64,000 bases of DNA from Fulvia fulva (Eukaryota > Ascomycota > Dothideomycetes > Mycosphaerellales > Mycosphaerellaceae), in NCBI RefSeq assembly GCF_020509005.1, contig NC_063016.1, positions 3,038,001 to 3,102,000 on the forward strand. Direction: 5' to 3'. The stretch's first letter is position 1; each line of letters starts with the position of its first letter. Positions 42,452 through 54,390 of this stretch are shown here, piece after piece. The notes under the pieces are model-generated. The model did no database searches and was not told the DNA's origin. It saw nothing but the letters and a program-made list of their open reading frames with translations. The position numbers and the translations under genes were made by a program.

Positions 42452-43620
42452 ATATAGATAGATAGATATTTCATTAAGCTATTATAGTACCCTTTGGCCT
42501 ATATAGCTATACTATCTTATTTTCGTATATATAGAGGGGAAACTATATTAGTAAAAACCCCTCCTCGTTCTTACCTATCTTTTCCCCCTCGTTATCGTCT
42601 TAGATTTCCCTTATTAAGGGTACGCTAGTATTATAGGCCTGCCCTAATAACTACCCTATCTATAACCCCCCTAGCTTCCGCCTCTTATCTATCTACTCCT
42701 CCGTCTCGCTAGCGAGGCTAAACTACTAGAGGTATCTCTACTATAGTATCTACCGAGCTATTCGGCAAATGTTATCTTTGTCCCTAATAATTGACTTATA
42801 GTCTCTCCTTCCCGCTTAGTGCCTCTAATTTCCCCTACTACTGGCCTACTACGGGCATCGTAGTAGTATATATTCTAGGTTTTGTAATAGGTAGCTATAC
42901 TAGTAGGCTAGGCTTTAGATATCTAGTACGCGTCTCCTAAATAGGTAGGCCCTTGATCTAATATATTCGGACCTAATTTGGATCGCTATGCTTACTTCGG
43001 CCCTTATAAGGTCCCTATATAGCTAGTAATTATGTCTCTAGAAGGCTCGGAGTACTATCGAGCCTATTGTCCTAGGGGGCTTCCTTTTCTAGTCCTACTC
43101 CTATAGGTAGCTCGCTATCTATTCCGCTAGGCTTTAGGTCTTAGCCTTACTCCCGCCGGCCTAGCGAGCCCTACGCTCCTCCTCTTTTCGTACTAGCTGT
43201 TCGGTGCTTATCTATACGGCCGTAAAGGTAGTAAGGTCATCCTCTTTTTAACTTGTCCTATGTCTAGCCCCTCTCCGGTAGCGGCTTTCTATCTTATTCT
43301 TTACCTCCTAGATCGTGGTTTGTACTAGGTAATCTGTCGTCTTTGCCGCGTATTAAATTCTTATTCCCCGGATATATTGGCCGATTAGTAGTGTTCCTGT
43401 CTCTATTTCTACCGTACTTATTAACATTGTCTTATATACGCCTAGTATCCTACGTAGGTTACCTACCTATATCCTATTTAGGGGTTGCTCTATCCGTTTC
43501 GGAATCGGCTTACCTACGCCTCCTGTTCCCTAAATCTATACCCCGTATAACATAGCTAGTCTAACGATCGCCTTATACATTACTCTTACCTTATCGAATG
43601 TTACTCTCTATATAGACGCC
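42452..43620 (-). mobile_element. LINE-A3: heavily RIPed 3' part of a LINE-A copy
   Basis: Aligns with LINE-A1 13983-15152 base by base apart from CpA/TpG-to-TpA changes: same (TAGA)n tail, 3' UTR and ORF2 C-terminus. It stops at 43620 exactly where LINE-B sequence starts. Because LINE-A1 itself shows no RIP, LINE-A3 is an older copy. No target duplication was found. Confidence 0.85.
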
Positions 43621-43624
43621 GTAG

Positions 43625-44908
43625 ATGGATAAGGTTCAGAGAGACACGATGATAGCGATCGCAGGAAACGACCAGGAGCAGGAGAGTAACGAGTGGAAGG
43701 AGGTCTGCAGGAAGGCAGAAACAATGGCAATGGCAGGAGATGGCGAGCACCCAGAAAGAGCACTTAAGGGGATGATTTTGGAGCTCCTTGGAGGGCTAAA
43801 GGCACTAAGGAGCCAAACAGGACAGATCATTAACAGGACAGTAGCAGCAGCAGCAAAGAAGAGGACACAGGAAGGCCAGAAACTAAGCCAACCAACCTGG
43901 GCAGCAGTTGCATCCCAAAACCCTCCCCCCCAGAAAACAGCTATCAAGGTCTACATTTCCGACCAGCAAGAGCAGAAAGAGATTGAGGGCCTGTCAGGCA
44001 AGGAGATCATACAGAAGATTGGGATACAAGGCATCATTGGAGCCAGGAAAGAGAAGGGAGGTGTCCTTAAGCTGTTCACGGCACAGGAGCAAGACAGGAA
44101 GAGGCTAGAGACACAGAAGGAGTGGACAGTCAAACTAGGCAAGACGGCTAAGGTCTCACACCAACAAAATATGGTTATTGCCTATAGGATGACCACAAAG
44201 TTTGACATTGAAGGAGACCTTAAGAGGCTGCAGGACCAGAACCAGGCTGTATGCCCAGGGCTACAGATCACAAAAGCAGCATGGGTCAACAGAAAGACAA
44301 AGGACACAAAGAGAGAGTCTTCTCTAGTGCTCTGGATAGGCACTGTAGAACAGGCAAACACCGTGCTTGACAAGGGCATCTTCTGGGAATGCGAAAGAAT
44401 GGACACAGAAATCCATAGAAGCACCCACAGACTACTGCAATGCTTCAAGTGCCAACAGTATGGTCATATCTCTACTAGATGCCCAAGCCAAAAGGACACT
44501 TGTTCCCACTGTGCTGGTAGCCACAAAGTACAGAATTGCACAGCCCCAAAGAGTGAAGCCAGATGTGCATGCTGTGGAAAGAAACACCCTTCCTGGTCCC
44601 AAGACTGCACAGCTAGGATTGAGGCAAAGAGGAGGGCAAGAGAAGCCAGGATCAACACCCCTATCAGATTCCAGACAGGGACAATCACCCAAGAACCCCT
44701 AAGGACTGTCTACAACCCTCTGAAAAGAGGCAGAACAGAAGAGACCACACAGGCCCAAGGCCACCCTGCTATGGGTAGACCAAAATCAATTGTGGTTGCA
44801 GGAAGAGACCCGTCACAAAGCAGGCTCAACCTTACCACAATCCCAAATAGCAGCCAGCAGCAGGAAGCACGAGAAGACCAGCAGGAGACCAGCATGGATG
44901 AGTCATGA
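43625..44908 (+). CDS. LINE-B ORF1 protein (RNA-binding, three zinc knuckles)
   Basis: ORF1 proteins of Tad-like LINEs bind element RNA to form the RNP. The 427-residue frame is intact from ATG 43625 to TGA 44906-44908. Residues 1-100 are helical and Ala/Lys-rich, and about 110-240 form the conserved central region. Three CCHC-type knuckles follow: CFKCQQYGHISTRC (273-286), CSHCAGSHKVQNC (from 293, CX2CX3HX4C) and CACCGKKHPSWSQDC (from 314, CX2CX3HX6C). The C-terminus is basic, then Gln-rich. The stop overlaps the ORF2 start (ATGA). RIP has not broken it, in contrast to all other ORF1 relics here. Confidence 0.92.
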   Translation: MDKVQRDTMIAIAGNDQEQESNEWKEVCRKAETMAMAGDGEHPERALKGMILELLGGLKALRSQTGQIINRTVAAAAKKRTQEGQKLSQPTWAAVASQNPPPQKTAIKVYISDQQEQKEIEGLSGKEIIQKIGIQGIIGARKEKGGVLKLFTAQEQDRKRLETQKEWTVKLGKTAKVSHQQNMVIAYRMTTKFDIEGDLKRLQDQNQAVCPGLQITKAAWVNRKTKDTKRESSLVLWIGTVEQANTVLDKGIFWECERMDTEIHRSTHRLLQCFKCQQYGHISTRCPSQKDTCSHCAGSHKVQNCTAPKSEARCACCGKKHPSWSQDCTARIEAKRRAREARINTPIRFQTGTITQEPLRTVYNPLKRGRTEETTQAQGHPAMGRPKSIVVAGRDPSQSRLNLTTIPNSSQQQEAREDQQETSMDES

Positions 44909-47900
44909 TTGAGACACCTAATCTTACCACCATCCAGTACAACGTCAACAAAAACCAGCACAAGGTCCAGAGAAGCTTTCTCCAAGCACTGGACCCAAAG
45001 AAACACCTAGTTATTGCAGTCCAGGAACCTTGGATTAGCAGCAAATCTAACAGACCATCTACTGCTAACGACCCAAGGTATCACACACTCCTAGCCAAAC
45101 AAGGCACCCCTAGAACATGCATGTACATCAGCAAAGAGATGGCAACAGACAGCTGGGAACAAATCCAACAGGAAGGGGGAGACATCACCTCAGTCAGACT
45201 CAACACCAACCAAGGCAGCATCCACATCCACAGTGTATACAACCCACCCCCCAGCTCCAGAAGCAGCACCCAGCTGGGCACACTACAACAGCTGCCAGAC
45301 ATCTTGCAGAGTGACTCCCAACACATCGTGCTGGGAGACTTCAACTTGCACCATCCTACATGGGGATCAGACTTTGCACCTGCCCATCACTTCCTAGCTA
45401 ACAGACTCCTCTCCACTACCCAAAGCAACAACATGCACCTAGTTACCCCAAAGGGCCTAACTACCTGGTCACAGAGAGCAAGCTCAAGCACCATTGACCT
45501 GTGCTTTGCATCACATGACCTGCAGCAGAAGGTCACCAGATGCTGGGTTAACCAGGACTTGGAGTCCTCATCAGATCACCTCCCAATTCAGGTGGAGTTT
45601 GAAACACAGACACAGCAGGAAGGAGACCTAGAACCTCAGCTGGCCTGGAAGGCAGCCAACTGGGAACAGATCAGACAAGACCTGGAACAGAAGCTAGCTG
45701 GACTAGAGACCAGGAGACTGGAAACAGCCTTAGACATAGACCAAGCAGTGGCAGAACTGGTTAGAACAATGCAGGAAACTGCGGCAGCCCACATCAGAGA
45801 AAAGAAACAGTCACTGTACCAGAAGCCATTCTGGACAAAGGAATGCTCAGAGAAGGTCAAGGCAGCCAGGCAGGCCAGGAGAGCCCTTACCCAGAGCCAC
45901 TCCCAGGAAGCATGGGACAGATACAACCAGGCAACCAGAGACAAGAAGGCCCAGATCAAGAGGGACAAGATGCTGGAGTGGAGGTCAACAGTTGGATCCA
46001 TTACCCAGAATCCTGAGAAGATGTGGAAACTAGCAAAGTGGGCAAGACAACCCACACAGGACAGAAACATGCTGCCCCAGTTTCCAAACATTGAAGACCA
46101 GGAAGGAGTAATCCAACACACTCTCCCAGGAAAGGCACAGGCATTGGGGAAACATTTCTTTGGCACACAGGTAGAAGCTGACCTGCAGGATCTGGAGGGC
46201 AGTGTGTATCCAACACCACTAGAGCAACCCTGCACAGTGGGAGAGGGAGAGATCAAGAGCATCATTAAGACACTCTCAGGAAACAAGGCCCCGGGACCAG
46301 ATGGGATTCCAAACTTGTTCATCAAGACATGCAAGGACCAGATCTCCCCTGCACTGTCAAACATCTTTTCACAGTGCATGGCCCAAGGACACTGCCCTAA
46401 ACACTTCAAGGAGTCACTGACTGTGGTCTTGAGAAAACCATAGAAAGAGGACTACACAAAGCTAAAGGCATACAGACCTATTGCCTTGCTCAACACACTA
46501 GGCAAACTCCTGGAAAAGATCATAGCAGAAAGGCTGACAAACCTAGCTGAAGAACATGGAATCCTTCCTGAAGAACAGATGGGAGGCAGGAAACAAAGAT
46601 CAACACTAACAGCTGTGGAACTTATCACAGAGCAGATCAAGACCCTATGGCACTTTGGGAACAACAAAGCAGCCACACTCCTCTCACTAGACATATCAGG
46701 AGCCTTTGACAATGTCTCACACCAGAGGCTGATCCACATCCTGAAACAGAAGGCTATCCCCAACTGGACAGTCCAGTTTATCCAGTCCTTCCTCAGAGGC
46801 AGAACCACAAGACTAAGACTGGGCAGATACAAATCTGACAGCATGCCTACAGAGACAGGAATCCCACAGGGATCAACAATGTCTCCAATCCTGTTTCTCC
46901 TCTTTATGGCAGACCTGCCAGCAAAGCTAAACTCCAGAAACACATCAGCCTCAGGGTTTGTAGATGACACAAACATCCTAGCCTGGTCAGACAGCACAGA
47001 AGAGAACTGCAGAATCTTGCAGAAGAAACACAAGGAATGTGAGGAATGGGCCAGGAAACATGGAGCCAGATTTGCCCCAGAGAAGTATCAACTCATCCAC
47101 TTCAGTAGAGCCAGAAACAGACACAATATGCAAGCCCCAATCACTATTCAGGGACACACAACAGAACCCTCAAGTGAATTAAGGGTGCTAGGAATATGGA
47201 TGGATCCAAAGCTCAGCTGGGGACCACAGGTCAAGAAAGCATAGGCAAGAGCAGACAACAACAGGCAATCAATTGACAGGCTTACAGCCTCCACATGGGG
47301 AGCCACATTTGCGAAAGCAAAGGTTATGTACAAGGCCATTGTGAAGCCAGCCATGCTATATGGAGCCCAGATCTGGTCAGCCCAAGACAAGATCCCAAAG
47401 AGAATTGCAGATCCCATCAGCAGAGCCCAAGCCTCCTGTCTGAAAAAGGTGCTTGGAGCATACAAGTCAACTCCAACAAGGGTGGTCGAAATGGAGTCTG
47501 GCTCCCCACCAGCCAAGCTCTACCTTCAAGGGTTGAGATACCAGTATGCAGGAAAGACGTCTGCATACCCAGCCCAGCTAGTAATCCAGAAGGCAGTCAA
47601 CAAAATCAGGAGCCAGTGCACAAGAAGGCACAGACAAGCAAGACCCAATCCAGCCCCACAGAAGCAGCAGGACCTGCAGAAGTTCAAAGAACTAACAGAA
47701 CAGCTGCACCTAGCCCAGCAGGAACAGGACAGAAGGGCTCAAGGGAGAGGATCAGCAGCCAGCCAAGGGAAGAAGCAACAGTCTCTAGCTGAAAGGATGG
47801 CAGGTCTCCTCTGGAAGACTGAATGGACAAGAACCCCACAGAGGCCAGGAACCCCAAAGGCACTCCAACAGTTTGGTAGCCACAACTACCTACTGTACTC

Positions 47901-48291
47901 AGACCTGACCAGGTCAGAAGCAAGCATAGCAATACAAATCCGCTCTGAACACATCGAAGTCAGGGCATACCTGCATCAGAGAAAAGTCCCAGGTATCGAA
48001 GACAAGAGTTGCCCATGCGGCTACCTGTCCCAGAATGTCGAACATAGACTTCTGGTTTGCAAAGAATGGAGTACAGGGAGAGGTGAATGGAGGGCAAGGG
48101 CAAGGAACAGAAACTTCCAAGCCATGATCAGCAATAAGGGAGACCTCCAGAGAATTACAAGGTGGATCATCCACCAAGGATTTTTGGAGCAGTTCTCTCT
48201 TACTAGGGAAACAGAGAGATGGATTGAGGAGAGAAAGAAGGAGGAGGAGAGCAGGAAGAGGGGGACAACTCTAGGGTTGCAGACAAGGTAG
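44905..48291 (+). pseudogene. LINE-B ORF2: endonuclease and reverse transcriptase, two TAG stops
   Basis: A single frame of 1,128 codons plus stop, broken only by TAG at 46441-46443 and 47242-47244. Both are in contexts expected from CAG by a C-to-T change at CpA. Domains: apurinic-type endonuclease at about 5-230 (VAVQEPW, VYNPPP, VLGDFNLHHPTWG, SSDHLPIQV), linker, RT with APGPDGIPN, PIALLNTLGK, LSLDISGAFDNVSHQRL, GIPQGSTMSPILFLLFMADL and FVDDTNILAW, and a C-terminal CCHC (CPCGYLSQNVEHRLLVC). The ATG at 44905 overlaps the ORF1 TGA, suggesting termination-reinitiation. Translation of the full protein would need readthrough of both stops. Confidence 0.92.
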
Positions 48292-48489
48292 TCAGAGGCT
48301 AACCACCATGACACTAGTGCACCCTAATGGAAGGAAAACTGAGAACTCATGGCAAGGAAGCTATTAGAGAAGGAGAGGAGGTTTTTACCTAGGAATAGGT
48401 TTCCTACCTTATGCAGTAACATATATAGACATAAGCCCGCATAGGCCGGAGGGCACCACAACGGGTAAATGAATTATCTATCTATCTAT

Positions 48490-49057
48490 ATAATACCTAT
48501 TATACTCCTCTATTATTAAGGCCTATCGTAGGCCCTTACTATTATCTAGTAATAATAGAAAACTATAGGTATCTACTCCCTTTTTATCGGATCTTACCTT
48601 ACTTATAAGGTTCCGACTATCGTATACCTTACTATTATTAACCTCTAAGGAGGACCGATTTTCGCCTTATATCGCTAGATACGACATATTCGAAAGCTGT
48701 TATTAAGGCTATTCTAACGATCTATAAAGTAGGCCACTGCCCCTAGAATTAAGGGAGTTCTACCTTATTTAACTTAGATAGCTTAAAGTTCTCTTTACCC
48801 TGTTTCTTTAGCTCTAAACGCCGCGGAGGTGCCTAGCTATATTGAGCAACTCCTAGGCAATAGTAGCCTAGGCTACGGCACTACCGGCGCCTACGGCTCT
48901 ATAGGCGAAGCTCCCCTAAGACAACTAGTAGCAACTTATAGAGGACGTAAAAAGTATAGAAACTAACGATTAGCTCCTATACCGGTCTCTATAGGTGATA
49001 ATTACTTAGCTACGTACGGCGCTTATACTATCGTATTACCGAGGGTAATAAGAAATA
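48490..49057. repeat. Left inverted arm (hAT-associated sequence)
   Basis: RIPed noncoding sequence. About 48690-49057 is the inverted copy of 53615-54230, with the solo LTR removed. 48490-48690 matches 54230-54450 more weakly. The arm ends at GGTAATAAGAAATA, mirrored by TATTTCTTATTACC at the right arm. No coding frame was recognised. Confidence 0.75.
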
Positions 49058-52000
49058 AGGACGACGTCTTAGGCGATTAATAAGGCCACCCGGAATTAAC
49101 ACCCCTCTAGCTAGATATCGGTCGCGGTATCGATACTAGGCCCCCGCCTAACGTACGATATAGTTACGATCCGTATTATAGTAAAGGAAGACTAGGCCGA
49201 AGTTACGAAGCTATCGAACAAGGAGCTCGCCTAACGAATTAATTAACTAGGGGTGGTCGTAGTGAACTAATAGTCTAACGGCACTCTATAGATCTATACT
49301 AGCTCTACTACTACTAGGAGGCACCTAGAGGAATAGCTATAGTAGGCATCTAAGGTTACGGTATTAGCGGAGGTCTTAACGAAGTAATTTACGATCCTAG
49401 TCTACGATATACCTAAGGAGTTCGACCTAACTAACTAAGGTCACCTACGTACTCTCTAAGAGGACAACCCGGTCACTCTTAACTCTCTAATCTAGAAGGC
49501 GACTTAGCTCTATAGGAAATGGCTAGAAGGTAAGAAGGCCTCGGCGCTAATCGTATAGCTATAAGATACGAAAGCGGCGGATCTAGCGATAGAACAAGGC
49601 CTAATCTAGTAATATAGCCTTAAGATAGTAGAAAAGCACTCCTTATCCTTTAGTGTCCTCTAATACTTCAAATGCTAATAGTATAGACACTAAACCTATA
49701 CGTATATAAATAAGTAGGCCTACTCGAACTATATAGGAGACTATATATCTAGGGACTATATATCGGCTACGAGACGGTACGCGAACTGTCCGGGGCACTA
49801 CCTATTATATAGTACGGAATGCCTATAGCGGAAACTAGCGAAAAACAAGGCAATCACAAACAGAACCGTCGCCCTAAGATTCTACGGCGACCGTAAGGCT
49901 AGTCTATACCGGAACTAGCTAGCGGCGGTCGGGTATAAGCGCCCTAGGGCCGAGAACGATATAAAGGATACGCAACCTAGGGCGTACGGGAGGCCACGTA
50001 CCCTACTAGCTACGGCGAGGGAATCTAACTAGGCCCGGCTCCCCTTTAGTATATAGCCGATAGTCGTAGACTAGGACGTATAAGGTAGTAGGACATAGGA
50101 TATTATAGAGGAAATAATTGTCGATAACAATAACTAGCCTCGACACGCTTAGTATTATCTAGTATAACGTCAACTATAGCAAGGATATAGTCTAGAACCA
50201 TTTCCTACACGAGGCGGACCCGCGCGTCTACCACGTCCTTACAATCTAGGAGCTATAGATTAACCCGTACTATAAGAGACCAACGACCTACAAGTCACTA
50301 GGCTACACGACATGCCTACGAGGCGACGGCAGACCCCGTACGTGCTTCTATGTCAGCAAGGACATACTAGAATCCGACTGGGAGGTAGTGTACTACGTAG
50401 ACGAAGAAGGCGGGGGGCGATATTACCTCCCTCTACGTAGGTAGCACCTAGATACACAACCTATATATATAACCGCTAGCCTCGAGGTCTAGCCGCGACC
50501 TTAGAGTCTATAGACACCTAGATAGTACGCTTAAGAGACAAGGGTGCTATATCGTAGTAGGAGACTTCAATATATACTACCCTTCCTAGGAAAGCCTTAT
50601 ATAGCCGTACCCTATAGCCGACGAAGTAATCGACTTGATAGCGAGTTACGTAATTACCCTTAATACCCCGAAGGACCTAGGCACCTAGAAGAGAGGGGGA
50701 CTCTAAGGCACGATCGACCTCTCCTAGATCTTAGATAGCTACTACTATATAGTAACCTACTATAGGATCGAATATAAACTCGAGGCGTCGTTATACTATA
50801 TACTAGTTAGGACCTCTATTACGATATAGATATAACGTATACTAGCGAGAACCCCTAAGCTAAACTAGGGAAAGGCCTACTAGGCTAATATCTAGGCGTA
50901 CCTCGATAACTCTAAGAGGCTAGTCTAGATCGCGTAGTAGTAATATAATAGTAAAGACGAGATAGACGAGGCAGTCTAAGGGTTAATAGACGAAATAAGA
51001 AAAGCGACCTTACTTTACGTTCCGCTTACCTAACTAACGATATAGTCTAAACTATACTAGACGCCGAAGTATACTACGGTAGTAAGAGAAGTAAGGAGAG
51101 CCCGCCGGGTATAGACGAGTAGCTATAGCGAGGAGGCCTAGAACGTATATAGGGAGGTATACTAATAGAAGAAAGCTATAATACGGAGGGAGAAAGTAGT
51201 TGGCTAGAGAGCTATAGTAGAAGAAATCGCCGGTAAGCTACCGAGGATATAGAAGCTAGCGAAATAGGCCTAATAAGACCCTATATAGGGCCCCTCCTTC
51301 TCTATCCTAGCGCTATAATCGCCCAGTAGCCCGGTTAGCGACCCCGAGGCTAAGGCGCGTCTACTAGCTAGTAAGTTCTTCCCGCCCCTAGTCGAGGCTA
51401 ATCTAAGCGACATAAATAGCTCTATTCCCCTAGCCCCTAGTATCGCGGTCTAATAGGAGGTGTCCGAGGGAGAAGTTACCGCTATACTTAGGAAGGTACC
51501 GGCGAAGAAAGCCCCGGGGCCGGATAGGATCCTAAACGAGCTATTAAAGAAGTATAGAGATTAACTAGCCCTAGTAGTCGTAGCGATCTTTCACGCCTAC
51601 CTATAGACCGGATACTACCCGATAGCATTTAAATAATCGACGATAGTAGTCCTACGTAAGCCGTAAAAGGAAGACTATACGTAGATAAAGTCGTACCGCC
51701 TAATTACGCTCCTTAATACTCTTAGGAAGGCGCTTAAGAAGCTAGTTATAACGAGACTCTCCGAGGCGGTAGAGGAATACTCCCTACTCCCGGACACCTA
51801 GATAGGTACGCGCCTATAGCGATCGACGCTATCCGCGATAGAACTTATTACCTCTTAGGTAAAGGCTATCTAGTATAAGAATAGGGACAAGGTAGTATCC
51901 TTACTTAGTCTAGACATATCGGGAGCCTTCGACTACGTATTATACCCGCGGCTACTCTATATCCTAAGGTCGAAAGGACTCCCTAAGTAGCTTATTAACT

Positions 52001-53614
52001 TCGTACGGTCCTACCTCTAAAACCGTAGTACGTCGATCCTAGTCGGTTAGTACAAAAGCCTATTTTAAGTAGTCTATACTAGAATTCCGTAAGGCTTAAC
52101 GCTAGTACCTATCCTATTCCTCTTCTTTATAGCGACGCTACTCCTAGCCCTAGAATCCTAGAATACCGCTACGAGCGGCTTCGTAGACAATACGAATATT
52201 CTAGCGTAGTCTTCCTCGACTAAGGAGAACTATAGGCTACTAGAAGAGAAGTATAAGATCTATAAGGACTAGGCTAGGAGGTATAGGGCTCGGTTTGCCC
52301 TAGAAAAGTACAATCTAATACACTTTACGCGCCGGCTACGGTTCTATAATATATAAGCTTCTATCTAGATATAGCGGTATACGACTAACCCGGTAAACTA
52401 GCTTAGGATCCTCGGACTATAGGTAGACCCGGCGCTACGGTAGAGGAAGTACGTATAGGCAATATTACGGAAAGCTAAATAGAATATAGTATTATACTAG
52501 AGGCTTACTACGTCTATATAGAGGGCGGACTTTCGGTAGTTACGACTTCTATATACGGCTATTATACGGCTAGTCCTTACCTATAGTAGCTAAGTATAGT
52601 CCTTAGGCGAGAGGGTCTACCTTTTAAAGGGACTCGTCGCGCCGTTAGCGAAGATCTAAAACTAATGCCTAAGGAAGGTTACCGGGGTATATAAGTCGAT
52701 ACTAATAAGGATACTTAAGTACGAGACCGCTATACCGCCGATCGACCTATATATCTAGGGACTACGGACCTCCTACTTAGGCAAGTCGGTATAGTACCTA
52801 GTATAGAAGGTTATCGCTAGTATAGTCGTAAGGGTCCGCGAATTAGTACTAGCGTATAAGGGCATTCCACCCGGAAACGAGCCGAACTACCGGGTAAGGG
52901 ACAAATAGCTAGTAATATAATAGGAGGGTAAGAAATTGTTTATAGAGCAACTATAGAAGGAAAGGTAGAACAACTAGGTTATAGGGTATAGTAGACGCCC
53001 TTAGCTAGCGGGACAACCTAAGGAATAGTTAGCTACAAAATCTACGGTTAAGTACCCCCCGAAGCTTATCTACTACCGCCTTACGAGGGTATAGAGTAGT
53101 ATAGTAACCTAACTACAAAGCGAATACATCGGCCTCTAGGGGTACCTATCATAGAGGAAGGTTCTAGAATATACGAATACTAGCTACCCCTATAGCTATT
53201 ACTCCTAGAATGTACGGTACGTACTCCTTATCTACCCGAGGTAGTCGCTAGGAAGGGGGGAGTAGATAGTAAAGGCGAGGAACCGGACGATTAGGGCACT
53301 TCTTAATAACGTTAAGGACCTACGGCGTATTACGAACTAGATACTAGAGAATAGCTAGCTAGAATAGTACCGCCTAGTAGGAGTAGTATAGGAAGAGAGG
53401 ATACGGCGTAGCGCGACGAGACCGGCTAGGAGCGGGGGCTAACGGGGTAGTGATATAGACTACGTACGTTTAGAGGGAAAGCTAATCTAGATAAAGAGAA
53501 GTCGGGGGCGGGAAGGGTTTTTACCTATTCGGGTTTCCCTTTGTATATAACAATAGATATATACCTATATAGGCCGAATAGGGTCCTAGAATAGGGGAAT
53601 AATAAATCTATCTA
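49058..53614 (+). mobile_element. LINE-C: full-length RIPed Tad-like LINE relic
   Basis: Plus-strand reading through stops shows an ORF1 relic with a knuckle-like CPGHYLLYSTEC near 49790; an endonuclease (about 50130-50900) with GGDITSLYVGSTYIH and VVGDFNIYYPSWE; and RT (about 51480-52330) with APGPDRILNELLKK, LSLDISGAFDYV and SGFVDNTNIL. The 3' end is a (CTAT)n tail near 53605. Local RIP is uneven: 50200-50410 keeps more CA/TG. It lies between two inverted arms of the same sequence. The exact 5' end is not determined. Confidence 0.8.
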
Positions 53615-54390
53615 TCTATTTCTTATTACCCTCGGTAATATAATAGTACTAGCGCCGTACGTAGCTAAGTAATTATTACCTATAGGGACCGGTATAGGAG
53701 CTGATCGTTAGTTTCTATTAAGATGTAGCATCTCAAAGGGAGTTAATAATCAGGAAGTGATCTGGTAGCCTAAGGCATCCACGATGACTCAGCTTATAGG
53801 GAGATACCTTCTCTCCCCTTTAGCTTAGATAGACATCTAATACAATCAACATATTAGTTCCTAATATATTACTATATACTCGTGCTATTAGTTAGTTAAA
53901 GATTGATCTCTTACTCCACTCCGCTACTATCTACCCGTACCTGTTTAACAGTTTCTATACTTTTTACGTCCTCTATAAGTTGCTACTAGTTGTCTTAGGG
54001 GAGCTTCGTCTATAGAGCCGTAGGCGCCGGTAGTACCGTAGCCTAGACTACTATTACCTAGGAGTTACCTAATAAAGCTAGGCACCTCCGCGGCGTTTAG
54101 AGCTAAACAAACAGGGTGAAGAGAACTTTAAGCTATCTAAATTAAATAAGGTAGAACTCCCTTAATTCTAGGGGTAGTAGCCTACTTTATAGATCGTTAG
54201 GATAGCCTTAATAAGGGCTTTTAAATGTGTCGTATTCGGCGATAGCGCCTAATAACGTCCTTAAGGCTTACTATTAGTATACTAGTAGTTACCTCCTTCC
54301 TAAATAGGAAGGTAGATATAGTTTATAAGATATTATTACTATTACTCGGTCCTACCTATACCTCTTTATTTACCTTATTCTCTAATACCT
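53615..54390. repeat. Right inverted arm, interrupted by a solo LTR
   Basis: Inverted copy of 48690-49057 and adjoining sequence, split at 53716-53950 by a solo LTR. Beyond 54230 it runs into the 3' side of the hAT transposase relic, so the arm is probably hAT terminal or subterminal DNA. Confidence 0.7.
53716..53950. repeat. Solo Copia-type LTR
   Basis: 235 bp beginning TATTAAGATG (expected TGTTAAG before RIP) and ending CTGTTTAACA, flanked by the perfect 5-bp duplication GTTTC (53711-53715 and 53951-53955). The end is shared with the Copia-B LTR while the body differs. It keeps more CA/TG than its surroundings, so it is younger. Probably a product of LTR-LTR recombination. Confidence 0.8.

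Larger units (their letters stand above)
43621..48489 (+). mobile_element. LINE-B: Tad-like LINE with ORF1 and ORF2, nearly intact coding, CpG-free
   Basis: The order is ORF1, ORF2, 3' UTR and a (CTAT)n tail (about 48475-48489). The 3' end (AGGGCACCACAACGGGTAAATG) resembles the LINE-A tail, so the two families share 3' recognition sequence. No 5' UTR is present: the element starts at or next to the ORF1 ATG, head to head with RIPed LINE-A3. Heavy RIP is absent. CpG is nearly missing throughout, unlike LINE-A. No target duplication was found. Confidence 0.9.

Noticed and set aside
42452..48489. Twin-priming inversion of one LINE
   Set aside because: The two halves come from different LINE families with different RIP load, and both keep a 3' tail.
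49058..49150. HDV-like ribozyme at the LINE-C 5' end
   Set aside because: No P1/P2 pairing could be found in the RIPed sequence, and the true 5' end is unknown.
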